Part shown: positions 14,710-23,318 of the stretch, piece by piece
Position numbering within the stretch: position 1 is the stretch's first letter
How the letters are laid out: the number at the start of each line of letters is the position of its first letter
Assembly (NCBI GenBank): GCA_910585615.1
Contig: CAJUFO010000037.1
Coordinates: 1-41,610, forward strand
Origin: an uncultured Acetatifactor sp.
Lineage (GTDB): Bacteria; Bacillota; Clostridia; Lachnospirales; Lachnospiraceae
DNA: 41,610 nucleotides
Direction: 5' to 3'
Notes under the pieces: generated by a model
Seen by the model: the letters and a program-made list of their open reading frames with translations, nothing else
Database searches by the model: none
What the model was told of the DNA's origin: nothing
Translations under genes and position numbers: made by a program

Positions 14710-15498
14710 ATGAGGATACTTGTGATATTGACCTGTTTTAACAGGAGAGAGAAAACAAAAAAGTGTGTGGAGGGATTAGTGGAAGGAAATCAGGAACATT
14801 CGTTCACATTTGTCGTCGTGGATGACAATAGTGCGGATGGCACAGGCGAGATGCTGGAGAGCATGAAGCCGGAGTATGATATCCATATTCTGAAAGGGGA
14901 TGGGAAGCTTTTTTATTCCGGTGGTATGTGGAAAGGTATGGACTATGCGTTGGAAAGCATGGAGCAGGAGTACGGATATCTGCTGATGGTGAACGATGAC
15001 GTTACCTTCATGGACGGATGTATCAGTAAAATGATTGTTCAGAGCAGACAACAGGGAGGGGCTGTAATTGTAGGAGCCATGTGCGATGCAGGGAAAGCCC
15101 TGACTTATAGTGCCGTGAAATATACAAAGGGAATCAGATATCGGAATTTGGATATTAGGGAGTGGAATGTAGCAGCAGACACTTTCAATGCTAATGGTGT
15201 GCTGATTCCATTTGAAATATTTCGTACAGTCGGCTCTTTGGATGGACACTATATTCATTCATTGGGAGATTTTGACTATGGATTATCCGTGAAAGGTGCA
15301 GGATATCGTATCTATGTTTCAAAGGAATATGTCGGGATTTGTGAAAAAAACTCTATGTCAGGAGGATGGCTGGATAATTCTCTGTCCAGGAAAGAGCGGT
15401 TTAAGAAAAAGGAGAGCATAAAAGGGGCTCCGATGAAACAGTGGTTCTATTTTCTGGGGAAGAATTTTGGGTTGCGAAAGCTGTTAGGGGGGGTATGA
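14710..15498 (+). CDS. Glycosyltransferase family 2
   Basis: A 262-aa inverting GT-A enzyme: RILVILTCFNRREKTKKCVEGL at the N terminus, VVVDDNSADGTGEML (nucleotide-binding DD), and the DxD-type LLMVNDDVTFMDGCI. Later NGVLIPFEIFRTVGSLDGHYIHSLGDFDYGLSVKGAGYRIYV contains the acceptor-side DFDYG motif of the rhamnosyl/galactosyl-like subfamily. It lacks membrane segments and is likely peripheral. It directly follows the GT4 stop and is 69 bp ahead of the flippase. The substrate is unknown. Confidence 0.9.
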   Translation: MRILVILTCFNRREKTKKCVEGLVEGNQEHSFTFVVVDDNSADGTGEMLESMKPEYDIHILKGDGKLFYSGGMWKGMDYALESMEQEYGYLLMVNDDVTFMDGCISKMIVQSRQQGGAVIVGAMCDAGKALTYSAVKYTKGIRYRNLDIREWNVAADTFNANGVLIPFEIFRTVGSLDGHYIHSLGDFDYGLSVKGAGYRIYVSKEYVGICEKNSMSGGWLDNSLSRKERFKKKESIKGAPMKQWFYFLGKNFGLRKLLGGV

Positions 15499-15567
15499 CG
15501 CCATATGTGCGTATTTTGATTGGAAGATAAAATCGAAAAAATATTTTAGAAGAGGACTGGATTTATT

Positions 15568-17097
15568 ATGACTGGCTCGCGCACGAGAAATTCCGCAAGA
15601 AACATAGTATGCGGCTCTTTAGACAAAACCACCGCTATCATTTTCCCTTTTATTGTGAGAACGATTTTCATTAAGGTCTTGGGGGAGGAATATCTCGGCT
15701 TAGGGAGCCTCTATCAGTCCATATTGCAGGTAATAAATCTTGTCGATTTGGGCTTTTCCAGTGCCATTTCTGCGGCATTATATCGACCGATTGCTGAAGA
15801 CAATCATGAGCAGATAGGAATGCTTTTGAATCTTTATGATAAGCTGTACAGGGTACTTGGGCTCATGATTCTGGCTATCGGAATCATGGTTACACCCTTT
15901 TTGGAATACTTTATTGACGGAAAGCAGCCAGCAGGAATAAATATTCATGTGTTATGGCTTATTTATCTGACACAGGCAGCTTTGGGTTACCTCGTATTTG
16001 CTTACCGAGTGACGCTTTTGTCTGCTATTCAGAGGAGCGATATATCATCGCTCATAGCAGCGGCCGTAAGGACAACCATCAGCTTGGTTCAGATTATCTT
16101 TGTAATTCGTTTGCATGATATGGTAATCTATGCAACGCTGAATGCTTTGTATACCTTAATGTATAATCTGATATGTGCATATGTGTGTAAAAGGAAATAT
16201 CCGCAATACAGGAAATCCGGGAATGTTGACAAAAGAACGAAAAAACAGATATCAAGGAATGTGACAGCGTTTGCTTTGCAGAAGATTGGAAATAAGCTAT
16301 CAATTTCACTGGATTCGATTGTAATATCATCTTTTTTGGGCCTCTCCATGGTAGCCATATACAGCAACTATTACTATGTCATATCAGCGATTGCGAGCTT
16401 TATCGCTCTGGTGGTTTCATCAATCACTGCCAGTATCGGAAACAGCATGGCAACGGAATCAATGGAAAAGAATTATGGAGATTTTATAAAGATATTCATG
16501 CTACATACGTGGGTAGTCGGTTGGTGCTGTATCTGTTTTGCCGCTCTGTTTCAGGATTTCATGAGATTGTGGATGGGAGAGAAGCTGATGCTTCCGTTCG
16601 CGGTGGTCATTGCCCTGATTGCGCGGTTCTATTTTGAACAGATTCGAAAGGTCGTGTTGAATTATAAAGATGCGGTTGGACTGTGGACACAGGACAGATG
16701 GCGGCCAATCGCTGGATGTGCCGTAAATATCGTTCTGAATATCATTACAGTTAAACATTATGGCGTGATTGGTGTCGCTGTTTCCACAATCATAGATTTT
16801 GCAGTCGTTGAAATGCCTTGGGAGACAATGACGTTGTTCAAGTACTGCTTTAGGACATCTGCCAGACTGTACTATAAAGAACTCCTGAAAAGTTTTCTGT
16901 TTACGGTTTCAAATGGCATCATCACGCTGATGATATGTTTTTGGATGCCGGTGAAGGGCATCCCTGCACTTGTTGTAAAGGGGTGCATGTGTCTGGTTCT
17001 ACCGAATTTGTTATATATTTTAGAGATGAAAAAGGATAGCAATTTTATTTATGCCATGGATTTATTGAAGAAAGCGTTTCGAGTGTATATAAAGTGA
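15568..17097 (+). CDS. Wzx-type lipid-linked oligosaccharide flippase (MOP superfamily)
   Basis: A 509-aa protein with about 12-14 membrane segments. The N terminus RNIVCGSLDKTTAIIFPFIVRTIFIKVLGEEYLGLGSLYQSILQ is typical of Wzx/RfbX proteins, as are the GFSSAISAALYRPIAEDNHEQI loop and the central KIGNKLSISLDSIVISSFLGLSMVAIYSNYY. It exports undecaprenyl-linked repeat units across the membrane for the polymerase encoded three genes earlier. The ATG follows GAAGAGGA. AT-rich codon use is clear compared with the flanks and suggests horizontal acquisition, which is common for such clusters. Confidence 0.9.
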   Translation: MTGSRTRNSARNIVCGSLDKTTAIIFPFIVRTIFIKVLGEEYLGLGSLYQSILQVINLVDLGFSSAISAALYRPIAEDNHEQIGMLLNLYDKLYRVLGLMILAIGIMVTPFLEYFIDGKQPAGINIHVLWLIYLTQAALGYLVFAYRVTLLSAIQRSDISSLIAAAVRTTISLVQIIFVIRLHDMVIYATLNALYTLMYNLICAYVCKRKYPQYRKSGNVDKRTKKQISRNVTAFALQKIGNKLSISLDSIVISSFLGLSMVAIYSNYYYVISAIASFIALVVSSITASIGNSMATESMEKNYGDFIKIFMLHTWVVGWCCICFAALFQDFMRLWMGEKLMLPFAVVIALIARFYFEQIRKVVLNYKDAVGLWTQDRWRPIAGCAVNIVLNIITVKHYGVIGVAVSTIIDFAVVEMPWETMTLFKYCFRTSARLYYKELLKSFLFTVSNGIITLMICFWMPVKGIPALVVKGCMCLVLPNLLYILEMKKDSNFIYAMDLLKKAFRVYIK

Positions 17098-17185
17098 ATT
17101 TGAAGGAACAGGAAAAGAGAGATGTACTAGAGTAATTGTAGTTGTATTGAGAAAAATGGAGATTTCTAAGGTGAGGGGGATAAAG

Positions 17186-18238
17186 GTGAAATCATACGAG
17201 AAAAGAGACAGATGCCATTTAGAAGTGTTGCGGATTATTGCTATTTTTCTGGTGTTTTACAATCATTCCGCTGCTTTTAAGGTCTTTGAAACGGAACACG
17301 GGATGCTATATGCGATATCATTGCTTCTATCCCTACTGTGCAAAGTGGCTGTCCCTATATTCTTTATGGTTTCAGGTGCTTTGCTGTTAGGAAAAAGTGA
17401 AGGCGCAAAAGAATTGTTCCAAAAAAGAATCTTGAGATGTGTTTTGGTACTGGTGCTGTTTTCCTATTGTTATTATATGAAATTATTTCTCAGGGGAGAA
17501 ATTGAGTTTTCAGTGATTGGATTTCTCAGCTCTATTCTCCAGAAGGAAATCTTTTTGCCTTATTGGTATTTATATGCCTATCTGGGCTTCCTGCTGATGC
17601 TGCCAATCCTCCGCCCGCTGGCACAAAACTTGGGGAAGGGAGCAGTGTGCTATCTTATTGTATTAGGCATTTTATTTCGTTGCATATTGCCAGTGGTACA
17701 AGCCCTGACAGGATTTGCAGTGAACAGTAATTTAAATATATCGTCAATACTGGGAACAGTATTCTTTTTTCCGATAGCTGGCTATGGAATAGAACGATAT
17801 GTTTCTGGAAAGGAATTCAGCAAATGGAAGGCAATTGTTCTGAATTCTTCCATGGTACCAGTCATATGGCTCAACTATATACTGGCTGAAAATCAATATG
17901 TAAAATCAGGCATACATACGGAGGGACCGTTTGGATTCTTAGTGATTGTCCCAACATTGCTGTTATTTTTTGACATGAAATTACTGGTAAAGAATGAAAA
18001 ACTATCGGCGAAAACGAAAAAATTACTTTCCTTTACAGGCGATAAAGTATTCGGAATGTACTTATTGGAGGGCTTCCTTGGGACCGGTGGCCGGATGGAC
18101 ATCATTGCAAAGACTGTATCAGAGTTATACGGGGGGGTAATACTCGCATATATCATAGAGATTCTATGTATATTCATCATAAAGCTGGCTGTCGTTACAG
18201 TCATGAAAAAGATGCCGCTGCTTAAGCGTATTCTATAA
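17186..18238 (+). CDS. Acyltransferase 3 family membrane protein (O-acetyltransferase)
   Basis: A 350-aa membrane acyltransferase. HLEVLRIIAIFLVFYNHSAAF holds the R-x10-H pattern of family 3 acyltransferases, followed by VPIFFMVSGALLLGK, KRILRCVLVLVLFSYCYY, and ten or so membrane segments with YLYAYLGFLLMLPILRPL. The GTG at 17186 is chosen because GAGGGGGATAAAG lies at ideal distance; in-frame TTG/ATG codons at 17147 and 17156 lack a site. It probably O-acetylates or succinylates the surface polysaccharide. It is the last gene of the rightward operon and converges on the DUF4143 ATPase 35 bp away. Confidence 0.87.
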   Translation: MKSYEKRDRCHLEVLRIIAIFLVFYNHSAAFKVFETEHGMLYAISLLLSLLCKVAVPIFFMVSGALLLGKSEGAKELFQKRILRCVLVLVLFSYCYYMKLFLRGEIEFSVIGFLSSILQKEIFLPYWYLYAYLGFLLMLPILRPLAQNLGKGAVCYLIVLGILFRCILPVVQALTGFAVNSNLNISSILGTVFFFPIAGYGIERYVSGKEFSKWKAIVLNSSMVPVIWLNYILAENQYVKSGIHTEGPFGFLVIVPTLLLFFDMKLLVKNEKLSAKTKKLLSFTGDKVFGMYLLEGFLGTGGRMDIIAKTVSELYGGVILAYIIEILCIFIIKLAVVTVMKKMPLLKRIL

Positions 18239-18272
18239 GTATCGATGTAAACGTGCCAGAATAAAGCACACC

Positions 18273-19568
18273 CTAAATGCAGAACGCAGCATAGAGGGGC
18301 ACAATCTTCTTATTGTCCTCAAACGCAAAGTTCTTCGCAGAGAGCTTAATGGCATAGGCGGGTCTGTAGGCATCCATATAGACTTTCAGGCTCTTTGCCT
18401 TGGTGTTGTCGGCGGACTTTACCTCAATCGGAATCAGCTGCCCGTCGCGCTGAATGACGAAATCTATTTCGGCCCCACGTTCGGATTCCCAATAACAGGT
18501 GTGATGTCCGCGGATGGAAAGCTGCACATTGACATAATTTTCTGCCATACCGCCCTTGAAGTCGTTCAGCTCCTCGACCATGTAGAGAACATCGTTGGCG
18601 GCCAGGTCTTTCTTGGCGCAGAGCAGCCCCAAGTCGGACACATAGATTTTGAACGCGTCAATATCGCGATAGTTTTCCAGGGGCTTTTTGACCTGCTCCA
18701 CCCTGTAGACCCGAGAGACGATGCCGGACAGGCAGAGCCATTCGATGGCATTTTCGAATTCAGAGGCCCGTCCGCCCTTCTTGATCAGCTTATATTGGAA
18801 GCGGGTATTCTTCTTCGAGAGCTGGACGGTAATGCTGTCATAGGCAAGTCTGGTCTTCTTGATTTCATTCAGGTTGTTGTATTTGCTCATATCATTGAGA
18901 TAGCTTGCGAGGATGGTGTCCTGGGTATGGCGGACAAGGATATGATTCTTTGTCTCCACGAACTGCTTGACGCACTCCGGCATACCGCCTACCACAAGGT
19001 ACTGACGGTAGATTCGCATTGCCGCATCGTGGAGGGCAGCGGGCATCGGCGTATCTGTCTCAAAGCATCTTTTGATCTGCTCTGCCAGGGCCTCTTCGCC
19101 CATGGCAAGCATAAATTCCTCCATATCCATAGGGTAGAGCGTCTTCATGTCCACCTTGCCCACCGGAAATGAAAACCTTGCCCGATTGACGGCTACGCCC
19201 AGCAAGCTGCCTGCCACGACGATATGATAGTCGGGAGCGTCCTCGCAAAAATATTTCAGCGCCGTCAAAGCCCGTTCGCAGAGCTGCACCTCGTCAAATA
19301 CGATCAGCGTTTTTTCCCTCACGATAGTCTGGCCTGCGATATGGGATAAAATCGGAATCAGATAGTCCGGGCTGATATTTTCCTCAAAGGTTTTATTCAG
19401 TTTTGGATTGGTCTCAAAATTGAAATATGCCACATTTTCGTAGTGGGTACGCCCAAACTCTAAAATAGAGTAGGTTTTTCCCACCTGTCTTGCGCCCTGC
19501 AAGATAAGGGGCTTGCGGTGCGCGTTTCCCTTCCATGATTCCAGGAAGCCCAGGATTCTTCTATACAT
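18273..19568 (-). CDS. DUF4143 ATPase (AAA_14 plus C-terminal nuclease-like domain)
   Basis: A 431-aa protein. Walker A LQGARQVGKTYS (residues 23-34), Walker B TLIVFDEVQLCERAL, sensor region YHIVVAGSLLGVAVNR, then the DUF4143 domain with LVVGGMPECV, YLNDMSKYNN and GLLCAKKDLAA. The C terminus GAEIDFVIQRDGQLIPIEVKS carries a D-x(n)-E-x-K pattern of the PD-(D/E)XK fold. The ATG at 19568 is chosen for its GGAGGACTACCT ribosome site; the frame extends 19 codons upstream but crosses the promoter. Such ATPases are widespread in anaerobes and have no assigned function. It is a single-gene transcript from 19597-19625. Confidence 0.9.
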   Translation of the reverse strand: MYRRILGFLESWKGNAHRKPLILQGARQVGKTYSILEFGRTHYENVAYFNFETNPKLNKTFEENISPDYLIPILSHIAGQTIVREKTLIVFDEVQLCERALTALKYFCEDAPDYHIVVAGSLLGVAVNRARFSFPVGKVDMKTLYPMDMEEFMLAMGEEALAEQIKRCFETDTPMPAALHDAAMRIYRQYLVVGGMPECVKQFVETKNHILVRHTQDTILASYLNDMSKYNNLNEIKKTRLAYDSITVQLSKKNTRFQYKLIKKGGRASEFENAIEWLCLSGIVSRVYRVEQVKKPLENYRDIDAFKIYVSDLGLLCAKKDLAANDVLYMVEELNDFKGGMAENYVNVQLSIRGHHTCYWESERGAEIDFVIQRDGQLIPIEVKSADNTKAKSLKVYMDAYRPAYAIKLSAKNFAFEDNKKIVPLYAAFCI

Positions 19569-19596
19569 AGGTAGTCCTCCAGTTGGTAGTGAACTA

Positions 19597-19625
19597 AGTA
19601 TAATAAATATTCGTGTAAAAATCAA
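19597..19625 (-). promoter_or_regulatory. Promoter of the DUF4143 ATPase gene
   Basis: Minus-strand TTGATT (19620-19625), 17-bp spacer, TATACT (19597-19602). The predicted start near 19590 leaves a leader of about 20 bases and rules out upstream start codons. Confidence 0.72.
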
Positions 19626-19629
19626 GTGT

Positions 19630-20010
19630 TTAACAAAGAAAAATCACATTAAATAACATGAATGTGTCCAAGAGCAGGGTGAACATGTTCTGGAGGGGAG
19701 CGGCCTGGGCGGACAGAGTGTCGAAATCAGGGATGTTTGTGTCCAGGCTATTGACTGCACAGACCAGCTTATCCTTCGGAATCTTGAAACGGGCGGCAGC
19801 AGCGCATGCACGTTCCATGGAAGCTTCTGGATTCTGGGAGAAGCCGCTGAAACATATGAACCCCCATGTCCTTCCGGAGATTGCATACAGAGGGAACACA
19901 TATTCCGTTACCCCGGCATAGCAGGTGCCCAGAATGGGGTGGCGTCCTGCCGCTTCCTTGACCTTTTCCTGACAGTCGATACAGAATGGAGCATGGACGA
20001 CCATCATCCG
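19630..20010 (-). pseudogene. Remnant of a PocR-domain regulator
   Basis: On the minus strand the frame reads HAPFCIDCQEKVKEAAGRHP, then GTCYAGVTEYVFPLYAISGR and TWGFICFSGF. This is the Cys-x2-Cys, CxAGxxE and FPLY...G order seen in PocR ligand-binding domains of AraC-type regulators. The protein stops at 19630 before any AraC helix-turn-helix and has no credible start: its N-terminal side runs into an unrelated oppositely oriented fragment around 20010. I therefore treat it as a truncated relic. The domain call is from pattern memory only, and the boundaries are approximate. Confidence 0.5.
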
Positions 20011-20013
20011 GCC

Positions 20014-20340
20014 GGCTTCCGCACGGATGAGGAGCCCACCATCTACCATGCTGTGACTTCCCCCTATGAGATACCCTATCGCTGTCTGTACAGCCGGGAT
20101 GTGCCTAATCTCTTTTTTGCGGGGCGGGACATATCTGTTTCCCATGCAGCGCTGAGCTCCTGCCGCGTTATGGGCACATGCGCCATGCTGGGACAGGCTG
20201 TGGGCACTGTCGCATATATTGCGGTGGCGCGGCATTGTCTGCCAAAGGACATTTCCTAAAGATATGTCGCTTATCTGCAGATGCTTCTGATGGATGACGA
20301 CTGCTATCTGCCCCACTTCCGCCGTCCAATCAGCACGCTT
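20014..20340 (+). pseudogene. C-terminal remnant of an FAD-dependent oxidoreductase
   Basis: The frame reads EEPTIYHAVTSPYEIPYRCL, YSRDVPNLFFAGRDISVSHA and SSCRVMGTCAMLGQAVGTVA, the conserved C-terminal FAD-binding part of FAD_oxidored (PF12831-type) enzymes. An in-frame TAA (20257-20259) interrupts it, after which the same frame resumes with RYVAYLQMLLMDDDCYLPHF, matching the usual LLxDDCYxPG end of these proteins. The N-terminal several hundred residues, with the GxGxxG motif, are absent. The fragment abuts the PocR remnant on the opposite strand, so both were probably cut by one rearrangement. Confidence 0.7.
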
Positions 20341-20547
20341 TGTGAAAACGCCGTCCCTGAGGGGAAGGACATGGGCTGGAATGCCGATATATTTTCCCTA
20401 AGATTCATTCTGCATTTTCTTGCTATTTCTTTAGAAATTCTTGAGAAAACCCTGCGTCTGCAATTTATTTTTTCTCCATATACTATCCCTAACAATAGCA
20501 AGGCAAGTACCGGGAAGCCATTGCCGGGAGAAGAGGGAGGAAAGAAA
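20341..20547 (+). other. Gene-free stretch ahead of the DedA gene
   Basis: About 200 AT-rich bases. A possible TTGAGA-N17-TTTATT promoter (about 20443-20471) and a TATACT box near 20479 are weak. A GAGGGAGGAAAGAAA ribosome site closes the stretch. I see no other structure. Confidence 0.4.
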
Positions 20548-21063
20548 ATGGACTTATCATCAATCACTTATTATTTCACCAGATACGGAGCCATCGCCAT
20601 ATTCGTAATCGTGTTCCTGGAGTATCTGAACCTGCCGGGCTTTCCGGCGGGCATCATCATGCCTCTGTCCGGCATCATGGCGGCCAGAGGGAACATCAAT
20701 TTCTTCTGGGTGATGGCGATCACCCTGGCGGCGGGCCTTGCGGGGAGCCTGGCCCTGTATGTATTGGGGCGCAAGGGCGGGGAGCTGTTCCTGAACGCCT
20801 ATACCAGGAGGTTTCCCAAGCAGAAGGAGGCCCTGGAGAGGAACCTGGAATGGATCAGGCGGAAGGGCTGCGTCGGCGTGTTCCTGGGGAAGCTGATTCC
20901 CATGATCCGCACCATCGTATCCATCCCTGCGGGCGTCATCAAAATGAACCTGACGAAATACGTCATCAGCTCCGCCTGCGGCATCCTGATCTGGAATTTC
21001 GTGTTCGTGGGGGCAGGCTATCTGATGGGTGAGAAAATTTTTCAGGTATTTGGAATAGCTTAA
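20548..21063 (+). CDS. DedA/VTT-family membrane protein
   Basis: A 171-aa polytopic protein. It has YGAIAIFVIVFLEYLNLPGFPAGIIMPLSG at the N terminus (the E-x5-PxPxE-like re-entrant loop of DedA proteins), GLAGSLALYVLGRKGGELFL, and the conserved C-terminal FLGKLIPMIRTIVSIPAGVIKMN (F/Y-x-R...R-x3-xxPAG). DedA/VTT proteins act as lipid flippases, some for undecaprenyl phosphate or phosphatidylethanolamine recycling. The start at 20548 follows GGGAGG; the open frame continues upstream only through the oxidoreductase remnant. A glycolipid-type glycosyltransferase follows after 32 bp, so the pair may act in membrane lipid or carrier-lipid handling. Confidence 0.9.
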   Translation: MDLSSITYYFTRYGAIAIFVIVFLEYLNLPGFPAGIIMPLSGIMAARGNINFFWVMAITLAAGLAGSLALYVLGRKGGELFLNAYTRRFPKQKEALERNLEWIRRKGCVGVFLGKLIPMIRTIVSIPAGVIKMNLTKYVISSACGILIWNFVFVGAGYLMGEKIFQVFGIA

Positions 21064-21095
21064 AGCGGATTTTTGAGGAAAGGCTGGTATGACAG

Positions 21096-22349
21096 ATGAG
21101 GATTGCATTAATGACAAACAACTACAAGCCGATTATGGGCGGCGTGCCCATCTCCATAGAACGGCTGGCCAGAGGATTGGAGTCCCTGGGGCACGAAGTG
21201 ACGATCTTCGCGCCTACATATCAGGAACAGCGGGAAATGGAAGAGGGGGATTCCATGGATGAGGCGAACGTCTTCCGCTACGCCACCTGCATGAAACACT
21301 TCATCGGGGGAATCGTCCTCCCCAACCCCTTTGACATAAGGATAGAAAAGGAATTCCGCAGAAAGGCGTTCGATATCATCCATGTGCACCATCCCATGCT
21401 CATCGGACGGACGGCAGTGCATCTGTCCCGCAAGTTCCAAATCCCGCTGGTGTTCACCTACCACACCAGATATGAACAGTACGCCAGCTGCTATACAAAG
21501 GGAATCTGTAAGCTGGACAGAATCATGCCCCTTTACCTGCACGGCTTCCTGAAGCGCTGCGATTTCGTCTTCGCGCCCACTGCGGGCATGCAGGACTACC
21601 TTACCGACATATGCCATGTGCCTGTAGAGAATACAGGAATCCTGCCCACGGGCATTGAGCAGGCGAATTTCAACGTAAGCCAGGAGACGGCGGCAGAAAT
21701 CCGCAGGCTCTACGGCGCGGAGCATATGCCGCTGCTCCTGACAGTATCCAGGATGGCCAGCGAGAAGAACGTCTCTTTCCTGCTGGAAAGCCTGGCCCGG
21801 GTGAAGGCCCTCTACAGAAAGCCTTTCCGGATGCTGATGATAGGGGACGGGCCGGACAAAAAAGCCCTGGAGGAGCGCAGCCGTATGCTGGGGCTCCAGG
21901 AGGACATAGTCTTTACAGGGACGATTCCCAATGAACGGATTGCCGCGTATTTCAAGGCGGCGGACGGCTTCCTCTTCGCGTCCAAGACGGAGACCCAAGG
22001 AATCGTGGTGCTGGAAGCCTTTGCCGGGGCGACCCCTGTGATTGCTGTGAAAGCTTCGGGGGTGGAGGATCTGGTAGACGATGGAGTGAACGGTATCCTC
22101 ACCGGAGAGGATACGGAAGAGTACGCGGCCAGGGTGACGGAATTCCTGAAGGAGGCTTGCGGCTGCGGCATGGAGGAAATGCCCTACAGAAACGCCTGCT
22201 GCAGCCAGATGTCGGAGAACGCCCTGCAAAAAGCTGCCCTCTACCGGGAAGAAGCTGTTGCGTTAAAAGCGGTTCATTATTATAATAGTGTTATTGCGGA
22301 AAACGCGATACAGAAAAAGCGGAACATCCGGCTGCTGCTGGAGGGCTGA
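21096..22349 (+). CDS. GT4 glycosyltransferase, diacylglycerol glucosyltransferase-like
   Basis: A 417-aa GT-B enzyme. IALMTNNYKPIMGGVPISIERLA and the IIHVHHPMLIG and VFTYHTRYEQYA motifs are characteristic of the 1,2-diacylglycerol 3-glucosyltransferase/PimB-like branch. The donor domain has LLTVSRMASEKNVSFLLESL, MLMIGDGPDKKALEE, FTGTIPNERIAAYFKAADGFLF and the E-x7-E motif in SKTETQGIVVLEAFAGATPVIA. The C-terminal 60 residues form a helical tail. It probably makes glucosyl-diacylglycerol, a membrane glycolipid and possible anchor lipid, at the cytosolic face. It sits between DedA and the two-component system and is probably co-transcribed with DedA. Confidence 0.85.
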   Translation: MRIALMTNNYKPIMGGVPISIERLARGLESLGHEVTIFAPTYQEQREMEEGDSMDEANVFRYATCMKHFIGGIVLPNPFDIRIEKEFRRKAFDIIHVHHPMLIGRTAVHLSRKFQIPLVFTYHTRYEQYASCYTKGICKLDRIMPLYLHGFLKRCDFVFAPTAGMQDYLTDICHVPVENTGILPTGIEQANFNVSQETAAEIRRLYGAEHMPLLLTVSRMASEKNVSFLLESLARVKALYRKPFRMLMIGDGPDKKALEERSRMLGLQEDIVFTGTIPNERIAAYFKAADGFLFASKTETQGIVVLEAFAGATPVIAVKASGVEDLVDDGVNGILTGEDTEEYAARVTEFLKEACGCGMEEMPYRNACCSQMSENALQKAALYREEAVALKAVHYYNSVIAENAIQKKRNIRLLLEG

Positions 22350-22470
22350 CGCTCCTTCGGAGTCCTGATTCGGTCTTGATTCGGATTGCGTGGGAGCTCT
22401 TCCCTGATGAAAGCAGACACAGGGCATTCACAGGCTGCCGGAGTCCGCGATGAAAACCGGAGGGACAACA

Positions 22471-23181
22471 ATGGAACAGAAGTATCACGTATTGGTGGTC
22501 GAAGACGACAAGGAGATTCGGGAGGGCATCGAAATCTACCTGAGGAATCAGGGATATGAGGTATATGAGGCCGCCAACGGCGCGGAGGGCCTGAAGGTAG
22601 TGGAGCGGGAGGAGATACACCTTGCCATCGTGGACATCATGATGCCCGTGATGGACGGGGTCACCATGCTGATGAAGCTGCGCTCAAAGGAATATGAGTT
22701 CCCCGTCATCATGCTCTCCGCCAAGTCCGAAGAGGTAGACAAGATCATGGGCCTGAACATGGGGGCGGACGACTACGTGACCAAGCCCTTCACGCCGTTG
22801 GAGCTCCTGGCCAGGGTCAATTCCCATCTGCGCAGGTATTCCAAGTACCTGTCCGCCCTGAAGGAGGACGGGAACAAAGACCATATCTATACCATAGGCG
22901 GCCTGGAGCTGAACGAGGACACAGTGGAGGTGAGCGTGGACGGGGAGCCTGTGAAGCTGACGCCCATGGAATTCAAAATCGTGCAGCTCCTGATCAAGAA
23001 CCCCGGCAGGGTCTTCTCCGCGGACGAGATTTATGAGCGCATCTGGAACGAGAAGGCCGTGAACACGGACACCATCATGGTACATGTGCGCAACATCCGG
23101 GAGAAAATCGAAATCGACCCGAAGAATCCCAAGTATCTGAAGGTAGTGTGGGGCGTGGGATACAAAATCGACAGACAGTAA
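22471..23181 (+). CDS. OmpR/PhoB-family response regulator
   Basis: A 236-aa regulator. The receiver domain (residues 3-115) starts HVLVVEDDKEI, with the phospho-acceptor Asp55 in LAIVDIMMPVMDG, Thr/Ser in MLSAKSE and Lys in DYVTKPFTP. The winged-helix effector (about 140-235) ends VWGVGYKID. The ATG at 22471 sits 6-7 bases after CGGAGGG; an in-frame ATG at 22450 has no site. It pairs with the VanS-like kinase 137 bp downstream and shares the transcript. Targets are not visible; the adjacent glycolipid and surface genes suggest an envelope stress role, which is inference. Confidence 0.94.
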   Translation: MEQKYHVLVVEDDKEIREGIEIYLRNQGYEVYEAANGAEGLKVVEREEIHLAIVDIMMPVMDGVTMLMKLRSKEYEFPVIMLSAKSEEVDKIMGLNMGADDYVTKPFTPLELLARVNSHLRRYSKYLSALKEDGNKDHIYTIGGLELNEDTVEVSVDGEPVKLTPMEFKIVQLLIKNPGRVFSADEIYERIWNEKAVNTDTIMVHVRNIREKIEIDPKNPKYLKVVWGVGYKIDRQ

Positions 23182-23318
23182 GCCGTCTGCGGGAAGCGGG
23201 GCAGAAGGATGGCCGGAATTTTTCAGGCGTGGACGATGATGGCTGGTTGCCGGGCGAAGCATGGAGCATGTGAAGAACATATGTTGGGCTGATGGAGGAT
23301 AGATAGCAGGAGGGCGCT

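Noticed and set aside
21108..22229. 373-codon open frame antisense to the GT4 gene
   Set aside because: The sense strand encodes clear GT4 motifs; the antisense product is His/Arg-rich noise.
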